From JAVVEW01 sp032251045 (GTDB lineage: Bacteria > Pseudomonadota > Gammaproteobacteria > Methylococcales > Methylomonadaceae): a DNA stretch of 64,000 bases. The stretch covers positions 9,246-73,245 of the forward strand of contig JAVVEW010000003.1 in assembly GCA_032251045.1 (NCBI GenBank). The letters are read 5' to 3'. The notes under the pieces were generated by a model, which saw only the letters and a program-made list of their open reading frames with translations, was not told the DNA's origin and did no database searches. Positions 45,122 to 54,488 of the stretch are shown one piece after another; positions within the stretch are counted from its first letter, which is position 1; every line of letters begins with the position of its first letter. A program made the translations under genes and the position numbers.

Positions 45122-45539
45122 CTAATATCGGCCCCAATGCCATCAGTTTGGTATTGAGTGGCTGGAAGACGTTGTCCCTGACATAGCGCACCATCCGTTC
45201 GACTTTGCCTTTGGTTTGTGGTCGATAGGTATGGCAGAGTTTGGGGATAAATCCCATGCTTTTGGCAAACTGGTAAAAAGGCTGATGCAGTCGGTGTTGG
45301 CCCTCGCCATAGGCATCACGTTCAATCACCACAGTCTTCATGTTGTCGTACCAGACCTCATGGGGAATGCCTTGAAAATAATCAAAGGTCAGACGGTGAC
45401 AGTATTCCAGTGTGTCGTAACGCATGTTGTCGGTAAACACCACCATCATGGCCCGGCTGTACTGCCTGGCGATGGCTCTTTGTGAGGGGCCTTGTTGATG
45501 CAAAATCTGAATTTTCATGAGTTCTTCTTTTGTGATCAA
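45121..45539 (-). pseudogene. istA: Internally deleted IS21-family istA fragment
   Basis: Starts as a normal IstA (MITKEELMKIQILHQQG, RAIARQY) then jumps directly to the catalytic region (SRAMMVVFTDNMRYDTLEY, YDNMKTVVIERDAYGEGQHR, TYRPQTKGKVERMVRYVRDN), missing about 100 residues between. The 3' end is lost where it joins the integrase fragment. No istB or clear terminal repeats. Dead mobile-element remnant. Confidence 0.8.
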
Positions 45540-45572
45540 AGTGCCTCCAAAAAGGCACTATAGTGAAAACAA

Positions 45573-45893
45573 GTGGATCAGATTTCAATTGTTGGTAACA
45601 ACCTGTACGACGTGCTCGCCTACATCGCCTTCAACATGGCGCCGGTGACCCGGGCCGAGCGAGTGGCTGCTCATAAGGAGCGCATCTTCCACGGCCACGA
45701 CTACAGCCAGCAGGAATTCCTGAAATTCGTCCTCGACCACTATGTCGCCCGCGGCGTGAGCGAGCTGGACACGGCGAAGCTGCCGCAGCTGATTGAATTG
45801 AAGTACCACAGCCTCGGCGATGCGGTGCAAGAGCTGGGGCCGGCGGGCAGGATTCGAGAGGTGTTTGTGGGCTTTCAGCAGTATTTGTATTGA
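45573..45893 (+). pseudogene. hsdR: C-terminal fragment of a type I restriction enzyme R subunit
   Basis: About 105 residues: NLYDVLAYIAFNMAPVTRAE, EFLKFVLDHYVARGVSELD, LPQLIELKYHSLGDAVQELG and IREVFVGFQQYLY match the C-terminal domain of EcoEI-type HsdR. The helicase and nuclease parts are missing and no hsdM/hsdS are present. It starts 33 bases from the IS21 fragment, so the insertion probably removed the rest. Confidence 0.82.
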
Positions 45894-46038
45894 TCGGGTT
45901 TTACCCGCATGGATCAGGGCTAACCCGGCGGTGCACCGGACAGCCATGCCGCTGCGCTCTATCGCCGCCGGTGAGCTTGGCCGTTATCATCTTTATCGCA
46001 ACAAATGCGTGACGAAACCATCTATAAAGAAAATTGAT

Positions 46039-46434
46039 ATGAACAATGCACATGATTTTATTCTGTTTTACGACGGCCATTGCCCTATTTGCCAAAAGGA
46101 AGTGGCTTGGCTACGCTGGAAAAATCGCAAGGGCCGTCTGGCATTTCAGGATATTCAAGACAAACGTTTTGATCCTGAAATTTACAGTAAGACCTTTGAT
46201 GAGTTCATGGCCGAGATACACGGACTTTATCCGGATGGCCGACTGGTGAAAGGTGTCGAGGTGTTCTGCGCCGCATATAGCGCCGTCGGTTTGGGCTGGC
46301 TGACCGCTCCGATCCGTTGGCGATTGTTAAGGCCTCTGTTTGACTGTCTCTATACTTGGTTTGCGCGGCACCGCTTACGCTTAGGGGCGTGGTTTGGCAA
46401 AAAAACGTGCAGCGAAGATAGCTGCCGGTTGTAA
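46039..46434 (+). CDS. DCC-family (DUF393) thiol-disulfide oxidoreductase-like protein
   Basis: 131 residues from the ATG at 46039. Family motif YDGHCPICQKEV with a CxxC pair near the N-terminus, then WLRWKNRKGRLAFQDIQ. The DCC family is predicted to be thioredoxin-like; function is mostly unproven. Intact, so the mobile scar ends before it. Confidence 0.9.
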   Translation: MNNAHDFILFYDGHCPICQKEVAWLRWKNRKGRLAFQDIQDKRFDPEIYSKTFDEFMAEIHGLYPDGRLVKGVEVFCAAYSAVGLGWLTAPIRWRLLRPLFDCLYTWFARHRLRLGAWFGKKTCSEDSCRL

Positions 46435-46570
46435 ATAACGCATTTGAGGTTGAACGGAAGTAGTCGATCCATCAGATCCGTCTCCCCTCACCCTGACTTC
46501 TCACCCGACTGGCGTGCATGAGCCTCTAACACCAAAAATCATCATCACTCACGGTTATAGCCACACCGGC

Positions 46571-47872
46571 TCATGCCGCCATGAGCACCCATAAAGCCCC
46601 CAGTGTTGATGAAATGCCGAGCAAGGGAAGCATTCCCAGCCGCAGTCTGAATACCAGAACAAAGGCCAGGGCCGATAAAACCAACATGGGCAGATTCACG
46701 CTGCCTGGAACCGGTAACGTCATATCCACACCAACCCCGGAAACCCGAAATTGCTCTGAAAACAGAGCATTAACAGCAAACCAAAGTGCCAGGTTGGCGA
46801 TTACACCGACCACAACCGCCGTGATAGCTGCCAAGGCCGTAGAAAGTGACTGGTTTGCCCGCAGCTTCTCCACATAAGGCGCCCCGGCAAAAATCCAAAG
46901 GAAACAAGGCAAAAACGTTACCCACAGGGTCAGCAATGCCCCCAGTGACGCATACAGAAGACTGGGCGCTATAGCTGCTTCTCGATAAGCAGCGAGAAAC
47001 CCAACAAATTGCGTCACCAGAATGAGTGGGCCCGGCGTGGTTTCCGCCAGACCCAGTCCCGCCAGCATTTCGCCCGGCTGAAGCCACTGAAAATTCTCCA
47101 CCCCCTGTTGGGCGACATAAGCAAGTACGGCATAGGCACCGCCAAACGTCACCGTTGCCATCTTCGAGAAGAAAACCGCAATCTGCGAAAATACGTTGTC
47201 GTGGCCCAGCAATGCCAGTAACCCGGCCACAGTGAGCAGCCACAGCAGCAAGCAAACCACAGCCGCTCGTTTGGTTCCCGCGCGAACGACAGTTCCGGTG
47301 TCAATATCAGGCTCAGATTGAATGGTATTCTGTATCGCCATGCTCTTTGCAACAACGTAGCCGATTGCCCCCGCCCCAAGAACCACAAGCGGAAACGGCA
47401 AGCCGAATACAGACAGGGCGATAAATCCACCCACCGCCAGGGCCGACATCAATGTCCCTTTAAGAGCTCGCCGACCAATGCGAATCAACGCCTGCACGAC
47501 AATGGCGAGTACCGCAGCCTTCAAGCCGAAAAATACGCCTTCGACCACGGCCAGTTCACCAAGAGATACGTACAGCCAGGACAGTGCAAAAATGGCGAAG
47601 GCACCGGGCAGAATAAACATAACGCCAGCGATAATCCCACCTTTTACACCATGCAATAACCATCCGACATAGGTGGCCAACTGCTGAGCCTCCGGCCCCG
47701 GAAGAAGCATGCAGTAATTGAGTGCGTGCAGAAATCGGGATTCATCCAGCCACTTTTTTTCATCGACAATGATCTTGTGCATCAGAGCGATTTGACCCGC
47801 CGGCCCGCCGAAACTCAGAAAACCCATTCGGATCCAAACGGCCAGCGCTTCTCTGAAACTAACTTCTTGCAA
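46571..47872 (-). CDS. chrA: Chromate-transporter family protein
   Basis: 433 residues with two homologous CHR halves (about 1-190 and 215-430); each begins with the family pattern (FLSFGGPAGQIALMH; MATVTFGGAYAVLAYVAQQG) and PGP motif (LLPGPEAQQLATY; TTPGPLILVTQFVG). About ten membrane helices. Exports chromate in known members; no chrB regulator is adjacent. Confidence 0.94.
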   Translation of the reverse strand: MQEVSFREALAVWIRMGFLSFGGPAGQIALMHKIIVDEKKWLDESRFLHALNYCMLLPGPEAQQLATYVGWLLHGVKGGIIAGVMFILPGAFAIFALSWLYVSLGELAVVEGVFFGLKAAVLAIVVQALIRIGRRALKGTLMSALAVGGFIALSVFGLPFPLVVLGAGAIGYVVAKSMAIQNTIQSEPDIDTGTVVRAGTKRAAVVCLLLWLLTVAGLLALLGHDNVFSQIAVFFSKMATVTFGGAYAVLAYVAQQGVENFQWLQPGEMLAGLGLAETTPGPLILVTQFVGFLAAYREAAIAPSLLYASLGALLTLWVTFLPCFLWIFAGAPYVEKLRANQSLSTALAAITAVVVGVIANLALWFAVNALFSEQFRVSGVGVDMTLPVPGSVNLPMLVLSALAFVLVFRLRLGMLPLLGISSTLGALWVLMAA

Positions 47873-47936
47873 GCTTTACTCCTTGACAGTTTTTATAAGG
47901 CTCTGATGGCTACCTGAATTTGCCGCCCAACGCCAG

Positions 47937-47955
47937 CCGTAACCGTTCACGAGGT
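47937..47955 (-). repeat. Core of the dispersed GTGAAC repeat (copy 5)
   Basis: CGTAACCGTTCACGAGG, the complement of the core. It lies 65 bases upstream of chrA, so it is in the promoter region, and about 95 bases before copy 6 in the opposite orientation. Confidence 0.55.
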
Positions 47956-48050
47956 TAATGTAAGATACGTCAATTTATAGGATGTGCCGACGCCAAGAGG
48001 TGCATGGTTCGCTATCGTACAGTAAAGCTTATAGGGCCACTTTACCAGCA

Positions 48051-48107
48051 CCCTCCTTTTTCAAAGCGGGATTAAGGAAGGGGATTTTTCAGGTTGTGAA
48101 CGATGAC
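48051..48107 (+). repeat. Dispersed GTGAAC repeat with hairpin block (copy 6)
   Basis: CCCTCCTTTTTCAAAGCGGG, ATTAAGGAAGGGGATTTTTC, AGGTTGTGAACGATGAC: both modules in the usual order. It lies 53 bases past the stop of the OmpA-like gene. The gap between that gene and chrA holds nothing else recognised. Confidence 0.65.
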
Positions 48108-48159
48108 TGTGTTGGGCGCGCGTTATGGCGCTTTGAACAGCTTACGAATGCTGATTTTT

Positions 48160-49053
48160 CTACCTTTCTGCAATGCTTCCTTTTTCATCGGAAATAACAA
48201 TTTCAACGCGCCGATTTTGTTGTTGACCGGATGCTGTAGCATTAGAGGCAATAGGAAATTCTTCACCATATCCTATAGCGTTAATACGATTAGCTGCAAT
48301 ACCTTTATAAATAAGTGCTCTTTTCACGGCGTCGGCTCTTCTTTCAGATAAATTCAAGTTATATTGATCAGAACCCGTACTGTCAGTGTGACCTTCAACT
48401 TGAATGTTTCTTTCAGGATTTTTTTCTAAAAAAGCGACTAATTTATCGACAATACGCATACCTGCCAATTTGACATCAGCTTTATTGTAGTCAAATAAGA
48501 CATCACCCATAGTTAAAACCATGCCCCGCTCGGTTGGACGAGCTTGCAGTTCAGCTAATTGCCGTGCTAAATCTTCTGCTTTTTTTCGCTCTTCCTCGGC
48601 TATTTTGCGCGCCTCTTCCGCTTCAATAAGCGCTTTTTCCGCTTTTATTCTCGCTTCAATGGCTTGTTTAGTACGCACATCCGCTTCTAATGTACGCGCC
48701 TCAATTAAGACTTGTTTTCTTTCATTTTCAGCTTGAGCAATCTGTTCTTTAGCAATTGCCGAATTAGCTTTTTCACGCGCTATTTTTGTCTTTAACTCCG
48801 TCGCGTAGCTCTGCCTTTGCAAAGTTTTCCTACTGGCGCCGTTATCTTCAAGTTGTTTTAATTGAACGAGTGAATCTTCAGCTTCAGCCAAAGCCACGGC
48901 TGCTTTACTTGCAACAACAGGATCTGAACTTATTTTGTCAAATAAATTTTGAGCTTGCTGCACATCAGGATTTATAGTGGTAGCGCAACCAACAATCATG
49001 CTGGGAATTATACAAGCAGTAATAAGTTTTGAATAAGTTAATGTTCTGTTCAC
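48160..49053 (-). CDS. OmpA-family lipoprotein with DUF4398 region
   Basis: 297 residues. Lipoprotein signal with VGC (Cys23). Residues about 30-100 resemble DUF4398 (AQNLFDKISSDPVVASKAAV); about 90-170 is a long charged coiled coil rich in Glu, Ala, Lys and Arg; about 175-290 is OmpA-like (VEGHTDSTGSDQYNLNLSERR, NRRVEIVI). Probably spans from outer membrane to peptidoglycan. Follows a second DUF4398 lipoprotein by 40 bases. Confidence 0.9.
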   Translation of the reverse strand: MNRTLTYSKLITACIIPSMIVGCATTINPDVQQAQNLFDKISSDPVVASKAAVALAEAEDSLVQLKQLEDNGASRKTLQRQSYATELKTKIAREKANSAIAKEQIAQAENERKQVLIEARTLEADVRTKQAIEARIKAEKALIEAEEARKIAEEERKKAEDLARQLAELQARPTERGMVLTMGDVLFDYNKADVKLAGMRIVDKLVAFLEKNPERNIQVEGHTDSTGSDQYNLNLSERRADAVKRALIYKGIAANRINAIGYGEEFPIASNATASGQQQNRRVEIVISDEKGSIAER

Positions 49054-49093
49054 GATGATTTCCTAAAATTATTAACTGATAATGAAACGAGGA

Positions 49094-49468
49094 TCACTGC
49101 GTTTTAATCTGGTATCGATCAAGCTCTCTTTTTAAGGAGCGAATACTGTCTTTGATTGCTTGCGCAGCTACGTTATTGCTGGCCGATTCAGTTATCGCCT
49201 GAGCTAACTGCGCTTCGAGTTCGGCTGTTTTGGCATAATTTAAAGCTTCTTCATAGTCCTCATTTTTTAACGCTAACCTAGCCTTTTCAAGGGTTTTTTT
49301 AGCCTGTCTCAGCTCTAACGGTGCTAATTCACGCGCCCCATCTTCTTCGGCCGCTTTAATAGTATAGGCGCTACGAGAGATTTCCTCATGAGGCGGCTCC
49401 ATTCCTGAACATCCTGCTAAAACAGTGATACCTAAAACAGAAGTGAGGCTGTAATATATTTTTTTCAT
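49094..49468 (-). CDS. Small DUF4398-type lipoprotein
   Basis: 124 residues from the ATG at 49468. Lipobox LAGC. The rest is helical and fits DUF4398 (KAAEEDGARELAPLELRQAK, YEEALNYAKTAELEAQLAQA). Homologous in its core to the next gene, with which it forms a two-gene unit. Envelope role, not defined. Confidence 0.85.
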   Translation of the reverse strand: MKKIYYSLTSVLGITVLAGCSGMEPPHEEISRSAYTIKAAEEDGARELAPLELRQAKKTLEKARLALKNEDYEEALNYAKTAELEAQLAQAITESASNNVAAQAIKDSIRSLKRELDRYQIKTQ

Positions 49469-49740
49469 GTATATAATCCTTATTTTGTGATGGCGAGCCA
49501 AGCGATTGGCGTTGTTTTAACGATGTTCATCTAACCCGGATCAATAGCTTATCATTATCATGGCAGAACGCGCCATAGTTATAAATGTAACGGAATCTCT
49601 GAAGAACACCTGTTCCGAGTAATGTTCTGGACTCATCAGGTCAACGCAATAACGCGCCCTAAATTAGGATGCGCTAACCTCAGGAGGGGGATTGCTCGAA
49701 AGAGCACTGCGCAATTGAATCATTGTTACGCAAGTTTCGC

Positions 49741-49835
49741 AGGCCGGGTTGAGCGATCAGCGGTGTAACCGTTCACAGCCTGTTTTGCCGGTTTCTCCCT
49801 TGTTGCAAGAGGGATTGAGGACGGGAATTTTTCAG
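49741..49835. repeat. Nested REP-like piece and dispersed GTGAAC repeat (copy 7)
   Basis: GGCCGGGTTGAGCGATCAGC (49742) matches the divergent REP variant seen at 5537 and 31444. GTAACCGTTCACAGCC (49765) is the inverted core; CTCCCTTGTTGCAAGAGGG, ATTGAGGACGGGAATTTTTC follow. The last bases run into the glnD stop. The other 230 bases of the gap back to 49502 hold nothing recognised. Confidence 0.6.
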
Positions 49836-52489
49836 TCAACCTTGGTGTCGCCGGTTTTTTCCGGCAGCATGGCGTGTTCCAGCGCCCGGGCCAAAGCATC
49901 GAGCAGGATTTGATCTTCGATACGCTGACCGGCCGGGTCGGTAATGGCAAACACATCTTCGGCACGACTGCCAATGGTGGTGATTTTTGCCTCATGCAGC
50001 CTGACGCCAAACTGGCCAAACACCCGGCCAACTTTTGACAATAAACCGGCATAGTCGGTGGTAATCAGTTCCAGCAAGGTATAGCGATGTCTTGGATCGT
50101 CATGAAAACTGACCACGGCGGGTATGGGAAAATGCCGCGCTTGCCGCGACTGTCGGGCAATATTGGTGTCCAGGCCTGAATCCAGGGTTTCCAGGGTTTT
50201 TTTTAGGGCCGAACAGATGTGAATTTCCCGGTGTAAGTCTCCGATCATTTCCCCGGATTGTTCCAGTACATGGAAACTGTTCAGCACATAGTTGTCTTGT
50301 GTGGTGACGATTCTGGCATCGAGTATGGTCAGCCCCAACTGATCTAACGTTGCCGTGCTCAAACTAAACACCGACTCGCCATTACGGGTGTAAATAAATA
50401 TTTCAGCGCTGCCACGCTGGGTGTGCGGCCGAAGCAAGACCAGCGGCAGTTCCTGTTCGCTGGAAGCGGCAATCGCCAGCGTGTGCCAGGTAATTTCCTC
50501 GGCCTGATAACGCAAGAAATAATCGTCACTGGCATGACGCCACGCTTCCAGAATGGCGGTCTCCGACAATCCCAAGCGCAATAGCTCCAGCATGGCCTCG
50601 GTTTTGGTTTCGGCAATACGTTTGTGTGTAGTCACCGGATTTTTCAGCCCCCGGTGCAAGGCGCTGTGACTGACCTCATAAAGATCACGCAGCAGCGCGT
50701 CTTTCCAGGAGTTCCATAATTCCGGATTGGTGCCGCGAATATCGGCAACGGTGAGCAGATACAGATGATGCAGATATTCAATGCTACCGACCTGGGCGGC
50801 GAAGTCATGAATGATTTCCGGGTCACTGATGTCCTTGCGCTGGGCAGTCATCGACATCAGTAGATGATGCTTGACCAGCCAGGCGGCCAATTCCGTGTCA
50901 TGGCGGGACAAGCCATGTCGACGGCAGAATTCAGCGCACATGAACGCGCCTTCCTGAGAATGATCCACGCCCATGCCTTTGGCAATATCATGAAACAAGG
51001 CGGCGATGTAGAGCAGTTCTGGTTTGGGAATCAGGCGGAAAATATCATGACAATAGGCCGACTCATCCCTGTATTCGGCCAATGCGAAACGGCGCAGGTT
51101 TCGCACCACGAACAGGGTATGTGCATCGACCGTGTAAATGTGAAACAAGTCATACTGGGTTAGTGCGACAATCTGGGCAAAACGCGGCAAGTATGCGGCC
51201 AAAACGCCATAGCGATTCATTTGCCGAAGCGCTTTGGTAACGCCTCGTGGTTGCCTGAGAATCTGCAAAAACAGTTGCTGGTTCTGACGATCTTCCCGGA
51301 AAGCATCATCGATCAGCACACAGTCGCGGCGCAACTGCCTTAAGGTGTTGGCGCCAATACCATTGACGCCGGGATAGCCTTGCAAGAGCAAAAATATTTC
51401 TAACAACGCTTGTGGATTGCGGCGAAAGTGATTGGCTTCGCGCACCTCCAGATAACCTAGCTCCAGCACATAGCCTTTACTTGCCAATTCGGCATTGATC
51501 TGATCCGAATCGGGAACCGAAAACCGGGCCTTCAGTGGTTGCATCAAAATCTCTTGCAACAATTCCAGGCCCATCACGGTACGATAGTAAAAACGCATGA
51601 AGCGCTCGACGCACAGATTGGCGTTGTCACCGTCAAAACCTAACTGACGGGCAAGGTCGTATTGATGATCAAACAGTAAACGATCCTCGCCACGCCCGGT
51701 TTTCAAGTGTAACGCGTAACGTATCCGCCACAGCGCCAAACGCGCTGCCAGCAAACTGTCCAATTCATCTTCGGTCAGGTAACCGGCGCTGATAAACGCT
51801 TGCCATGGCTCGACCTGCAACAGGCGGCAGTATAACCAGGCAATCATTTGCAGATCGCGCAATCCCCCGGGGCCTTCTTTGAGATTAGGCTCCAGATTGT
51901 AGGCGGTATCGTGAAACTTGCGATATCGCAGCAGCTGTTCTTGTAACTTGACGTCAAAATACGCCTGTTGCGGCCAGATATGCGGCGCCGATAGCGCTAC
52001 GGCCAGGTGCTGAAAAGTTTCCTGATGACCTTCCAGGCAGCGTGTTTCCAGCAAGCTGGTCATGATCGTTTGATCCTGCTGTGCGGCGTCCAGACATTCC
52101 ACCACCGTACGCACGCTCAAGCTAGGCTTAAGTCCGGTATCCCATAACCAGCTGCCGAATGCTGTTAGTGCGGCTTGCTGTCGTGCATCAATCGGCCCGT
52201 TAAGTAACAGCAAGCAATCAATATCAGAACCTGGAAATAATTCTTTACGACCGTAACCACCGACCGCAACCAGTGTTACCTGATGTGCGCAAGACTGGAA
52301 AAAGTGTTGAAAAGCCCCTTTCAAGACGGTATCCACCGCCTCACTGCGTGCCACTAATAAGTCACCAACAGGGGCTTGACGGTCAAATAGCAAGGCCAGT
52401 TGTTTACCATGCCAGTTCAGCCAACGCTTTACGCGCTCGGCGGCATGCTTTTGCCCTGACCAATGCCTGATGACACGAGTGGTCAGCAT
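49832..52489 (-). CDS. glnD: PII uridylyltransferase / uridylyl-removing enzyme
   Basis: 885 residues. Nucleotidyltransferase site GGYGRKELFPGSDIDCLLL (about 88-106), HD domain (FHDIAKGMGVDHSQEG) and two C-terminal ACT domains (about 700-880). Uridylylates PII under nitrogen limitation and reverses it in glutamine excess. Overlaps the end of map by seven bases, a common gamma order. Confidence 0.98.
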   Translation of the reverse strand: MLTTRVIRHWSGQKHAAERVKRWLNWHGKQLALLFDRQAPVGDLLVARSEAVDTVLKGAFQHFFQSCAHQVTLVAVGGYGRKELFPGSDIDCLLLLNGPIDARQQAALTAFGSWLWDTGLKPSLSVRTVVECLDAAQQDQTIMTSLLETRCLEGHQETFQHLAVALSAPHIWPQQAYFDVKLQEQLLRYRKFHDTAYNLEPNLKEGPGGLRDLQMIAWLYCRLLQVEPWQAFISAGYLTEDELDSLLAARLALWRIRYALHLKTGRGEDRLLFDHQYDLARQLGFDGDNANLCVERFMRFYYRTVMGLELLQEILMQPLKARFSVPDSDQINAELASKGYVLELGYLEVREANHFRRNPQALLEIFLLLQGYPGVNGIGANTLRQLRRDCVLIDDAFREDRQNQQLFLQILRQPRGVTKALRQMNRYGVLAAYLPRFAQIVALTQYDLFHIYTVDAHTLFVVRNLRRFALAEYRDESAYCHDIFRLIPKPELLYIAALFHDIAKGMGVDHSQEGAFMCAEFCRRHGLSRHDTELAAWLVKHHLLMSMTAQRKDISDPEIIHDFAAQVGSIEYLHHLYLLTVADIRGTNPELWNSWKDALLRDLYEVSHSALHRGLKNPVTTHKRIAETKTEAMLELLRLGLSETAILEAWRHASDDYFLRYQAEEITWHTLAIAASSEQELPLVLLRPHTQRGSAEIFIYTRNGESVFSLSTATLDQLGLTILDARIVTTQDNYVLNSFHVLEQSGEMIGDLHREIHICSALKKTLETLDSGLDTNIARQSRQARHFPIPAVVSFHDDPRHRYTLLELITTDYAGLLSKVGRVFGQFGVRLHEAKITTIGSRAEDVFAITDPAGQRIEDQILLDALARALEHAMLPEKTGDTKVD

Positions 52490-53250
52490 TGTTCTTCAGC
52501 GCGCAGAGTCAGTACTTCAAAACCGTGCTGCGTGACCAGTAACGTGTGTTCCCATTGCGCGGACAGCGTGCGATCTTTGGTCACTACGGTCCAGCCATCG
52601 GATAACACTTTGACATGACGCTTACCCAGGTTGAGCATAGGTTCGATGGTCAAGGTCATGCCGGCCTTCAATGCCACTCCCTCACCCGGCTTGCCATAAT
52701 GCAAAACCTGCGGCTCTTCGTGGAATTTCTTGCCGATGCCATGGCCACAAAACTCTCGCACCACCGACAATCGATGTTGTTCGGCAAAGGTTTGAATAGC
52801 GTGGCCAATATCACCTAACGTAGCACCGTCGCGCACCTGCTCGATCCCACGAAACAAAGCTTCCCGAGTCAACTCACACAAACGCTGGGCATGGCCTGGC
52901 ACTTTGCCGACATAAAACATTTTACTGGTGTCGCCGTGGTAGCCGTCTTTGATGACGGTTATATCAATGTTAACAATATCGCCATTTTTCAGTGTTTTGT
53001 CGCTGGGAATGCCATGACAAACCTGATGATTGACCGAGGTGCAAATTGACTTGGGAAAGCCGTGATAATTCAAAGGCGCGGGAACGACTTGCTGTTCGTT
53101 AACCATATAATCATGACAAATTTGATTCAGCTCATCCGTGCTGACGCCAGGCACAACGTACTCGGCGACCATCTCCAACACCTCGGCGGCTAAGCGTCCC
53201 GCACGGCGCATGTGTTCGATTTCGTCTGGGGTTTTGATATTAATGCTCAT
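52483..53250 (-). CDS. map: Methionine aminopeptidase type I
   Basis: 255 residues. Metal-ligand segments: NIDITVIKDGYHGDTS, GHGIGKKFHEEPQV, TIEPM and QWEHTLLV. Removes initiator Met. Divergent from rpsB across 311 bases, as in E. coli. Confidence 0.98.
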   Translation of the reverse strand: MSINIKTPDEIEHMRRAGRLAAEVLEMVAEYVVPGVSTDELNQICHDYMVNEQQVVPAPLNYHGFPKSICTSVNHQVCHGIPSDKTLKNGDIVNIDITVIKDGYHGDTSKMFYVGKVPGHAQRLCELTREALFRGIEQVRDGATLGDIGHAIQTFAEQHRLSVVREFCGHGIGKKFHEEPQVLHYGKPGEGVALKAGMTLTIEPMLNLGKRHVKVLSDGWTVVTKDRTLSAQWEHTLLVTQHGFEVLTLRAEEQC

Positions 53251-53377
53251 GAATCAGGGGGCAGGATATAAACAAGTGAAATAGGCTTCTGACAGTGAGT
53301 GACCCCACTGCTATTTTACACAGTGAGCAAACAGCAATGCCGCGCCCTCGGTGTAGCGATTCTAACAGATTTTAACA

Positions 53378-53406
53378 TTGTGAGTTATAGCGCAATGTGT
53401 TATAAA
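53378..53406 (+). promoter_or_regulatory. Probable sigma-70 promoter of rpsB-tsf
   Basis: TTGTGA, 17 bases, TATAAA, followed by a G/C-containing stretch (TTGCGG) as at many growth-rate-controlled promoters. About 150 bases of leader would follow before rpsB. Confidence 0.55.
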
Positions 53407-53514
53407 TTGCGGTTCTTTTTACCCCAATTCTCACACTTTACATTCAGTTTCAGGCAGGGTGCCGGGCCTTTAAGGTTCTGGTTGCTTGAGGCGTAAGGTG
53501 GAGGCGTAACCCAT

Positions 53515-53532
53515 CCAGGGCTTAAGCCCTGG
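53515..53532 (+). promoter_or_regulatory. Palindrome in the rpsB leader
   Basis: CCAGGGCTTAAGCCCTGG, an 18-base perfect palindrome 30 bases before the rpsB start and 14 before AAGGAG. In gammaproteobacteria S2 binds its own leader to repress rpsB-tsf; this hairpin is a candidate part of such an element. Not tested against the known consensus. Confidence 0.4.
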
Positions 53533-53561
53533 GCGACTTTATCTTAAGGAGAAACACACTC

Positions 53562-54335
53562 ATGGCAGCAGTTACCATGCGGCAAATGCTCGAAGCGGGC
53601 GTTCACTTTGGCCACCAAACGCGTTACTGGAACCCAAAAATGGCGCACTATTTGTTTGGTGCGCGCAACAAGATTCATATCATCAATCTGGAACAAACCC
53701 TCCCCCTGTTCAATGATGCCATGAACCGGTTAGGCCAGATCACGGCCAACAAGGGTTCAGTTTTGTTCGTCGGCACCAAAAAAGCCGCACGCAAATCCGT
53801 TGCCGAATCCGCACAACAATGCGGCATGCCTTATGTCAACCACCGTTGGCTGGGCGGCATGATGACCAACTTTAAAACCATCAAAAAATCCATCAATCGC
53901 CTTAAGGAACTCGAAGCGATGAGAGTTGATGGTAGCCTGTATCACAAATTCAGCAAAAAAGAAGCTCTGGGACTGGAACGCGAACTGGAAAAGCTGGAGC
54001 GCAGCCTGGGCGGTATCAAGGATACGAACGGCATACCGGATGCCTTGTTTGTCTTGGATGTTGGCTACGAAAAAAATGCGATTATTGAAGCCCGTAAACT
54101 GGGCGTTGAAGTGATCGGCATTGTCGATTCCAATAATTCCCCGGAAGGCATTGATTATGTCATCCCGGGCAATGATGATTCCATTCGTGCGGTTCAACTC
54201 TACTGCCAAACTGCGGCAGCGGCCATTAACGATGCCAAAAACGCGGTATTGAGCTTGTCCGGCCAGAGTGAGTCTGAAGGGTCTGAAGAGTTTGTGGAAG
54301 TTTCTGAAACTGAAACAAGCGCTACGGACGCATGA
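53562..54335 (+). CDS. rpsB: 30S ribosomal protein S2
   Basis: 257 residues, AAGGAG before the ATG. Typical start (VTMRQMLEAGVHFGHQTRYW) and acidic C-terminal tail. Followed by a partial terminator and tsf. Confidence 0.99.
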   Translation: MAAVTMRQMLEAGVHFGHQTRYWNPKMAHYLFGARNKIHIINLEQTLPLFNDAMNRLGQITANKGSVLFVGTKKAARKSVAESAQQCGMPYVNHRWLGGMMTNFKTIKKSINRLKELEAMRVDGSLYHKFSKKEALGLERELEKLERSLGGIKDTNGIPDALFVLDVGYEKNAIIEARKLGVEVIGIVDSNNSPEGIDYVIPGNDDSIRAVQLYCQTAAAAINDAKNAVLSLSGQSESEGSEEFVEVSETETSATDA

Positions 54336-54410
54336 CAACACAACCGTGCGTATGTCGCATTCGGTCAAAGCTACCGAACACACATAGCGATATGCGCCAT
54401 TGATTTAACG

Positions 54411-54438
54411 AACGCCTCCACTTCGGGGGCGTTTTTTT
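54411..54438 (+). terminator. Terminator/attenuator between rpsB and tsf
   Basis: AACGCCTCC, loop ACTTC, GGGGGCGTT, then a run of T. Nine pairs including one G-T. As tsf has no other evident promoter, partial read-through is likely, as described for E. coli. Confidence 0.8.
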
Positions 54439-54488
54439 GAACATCTTTTTGAATTTTCTTAACTCAAAATCTGACGAGGTCTAAGCTA

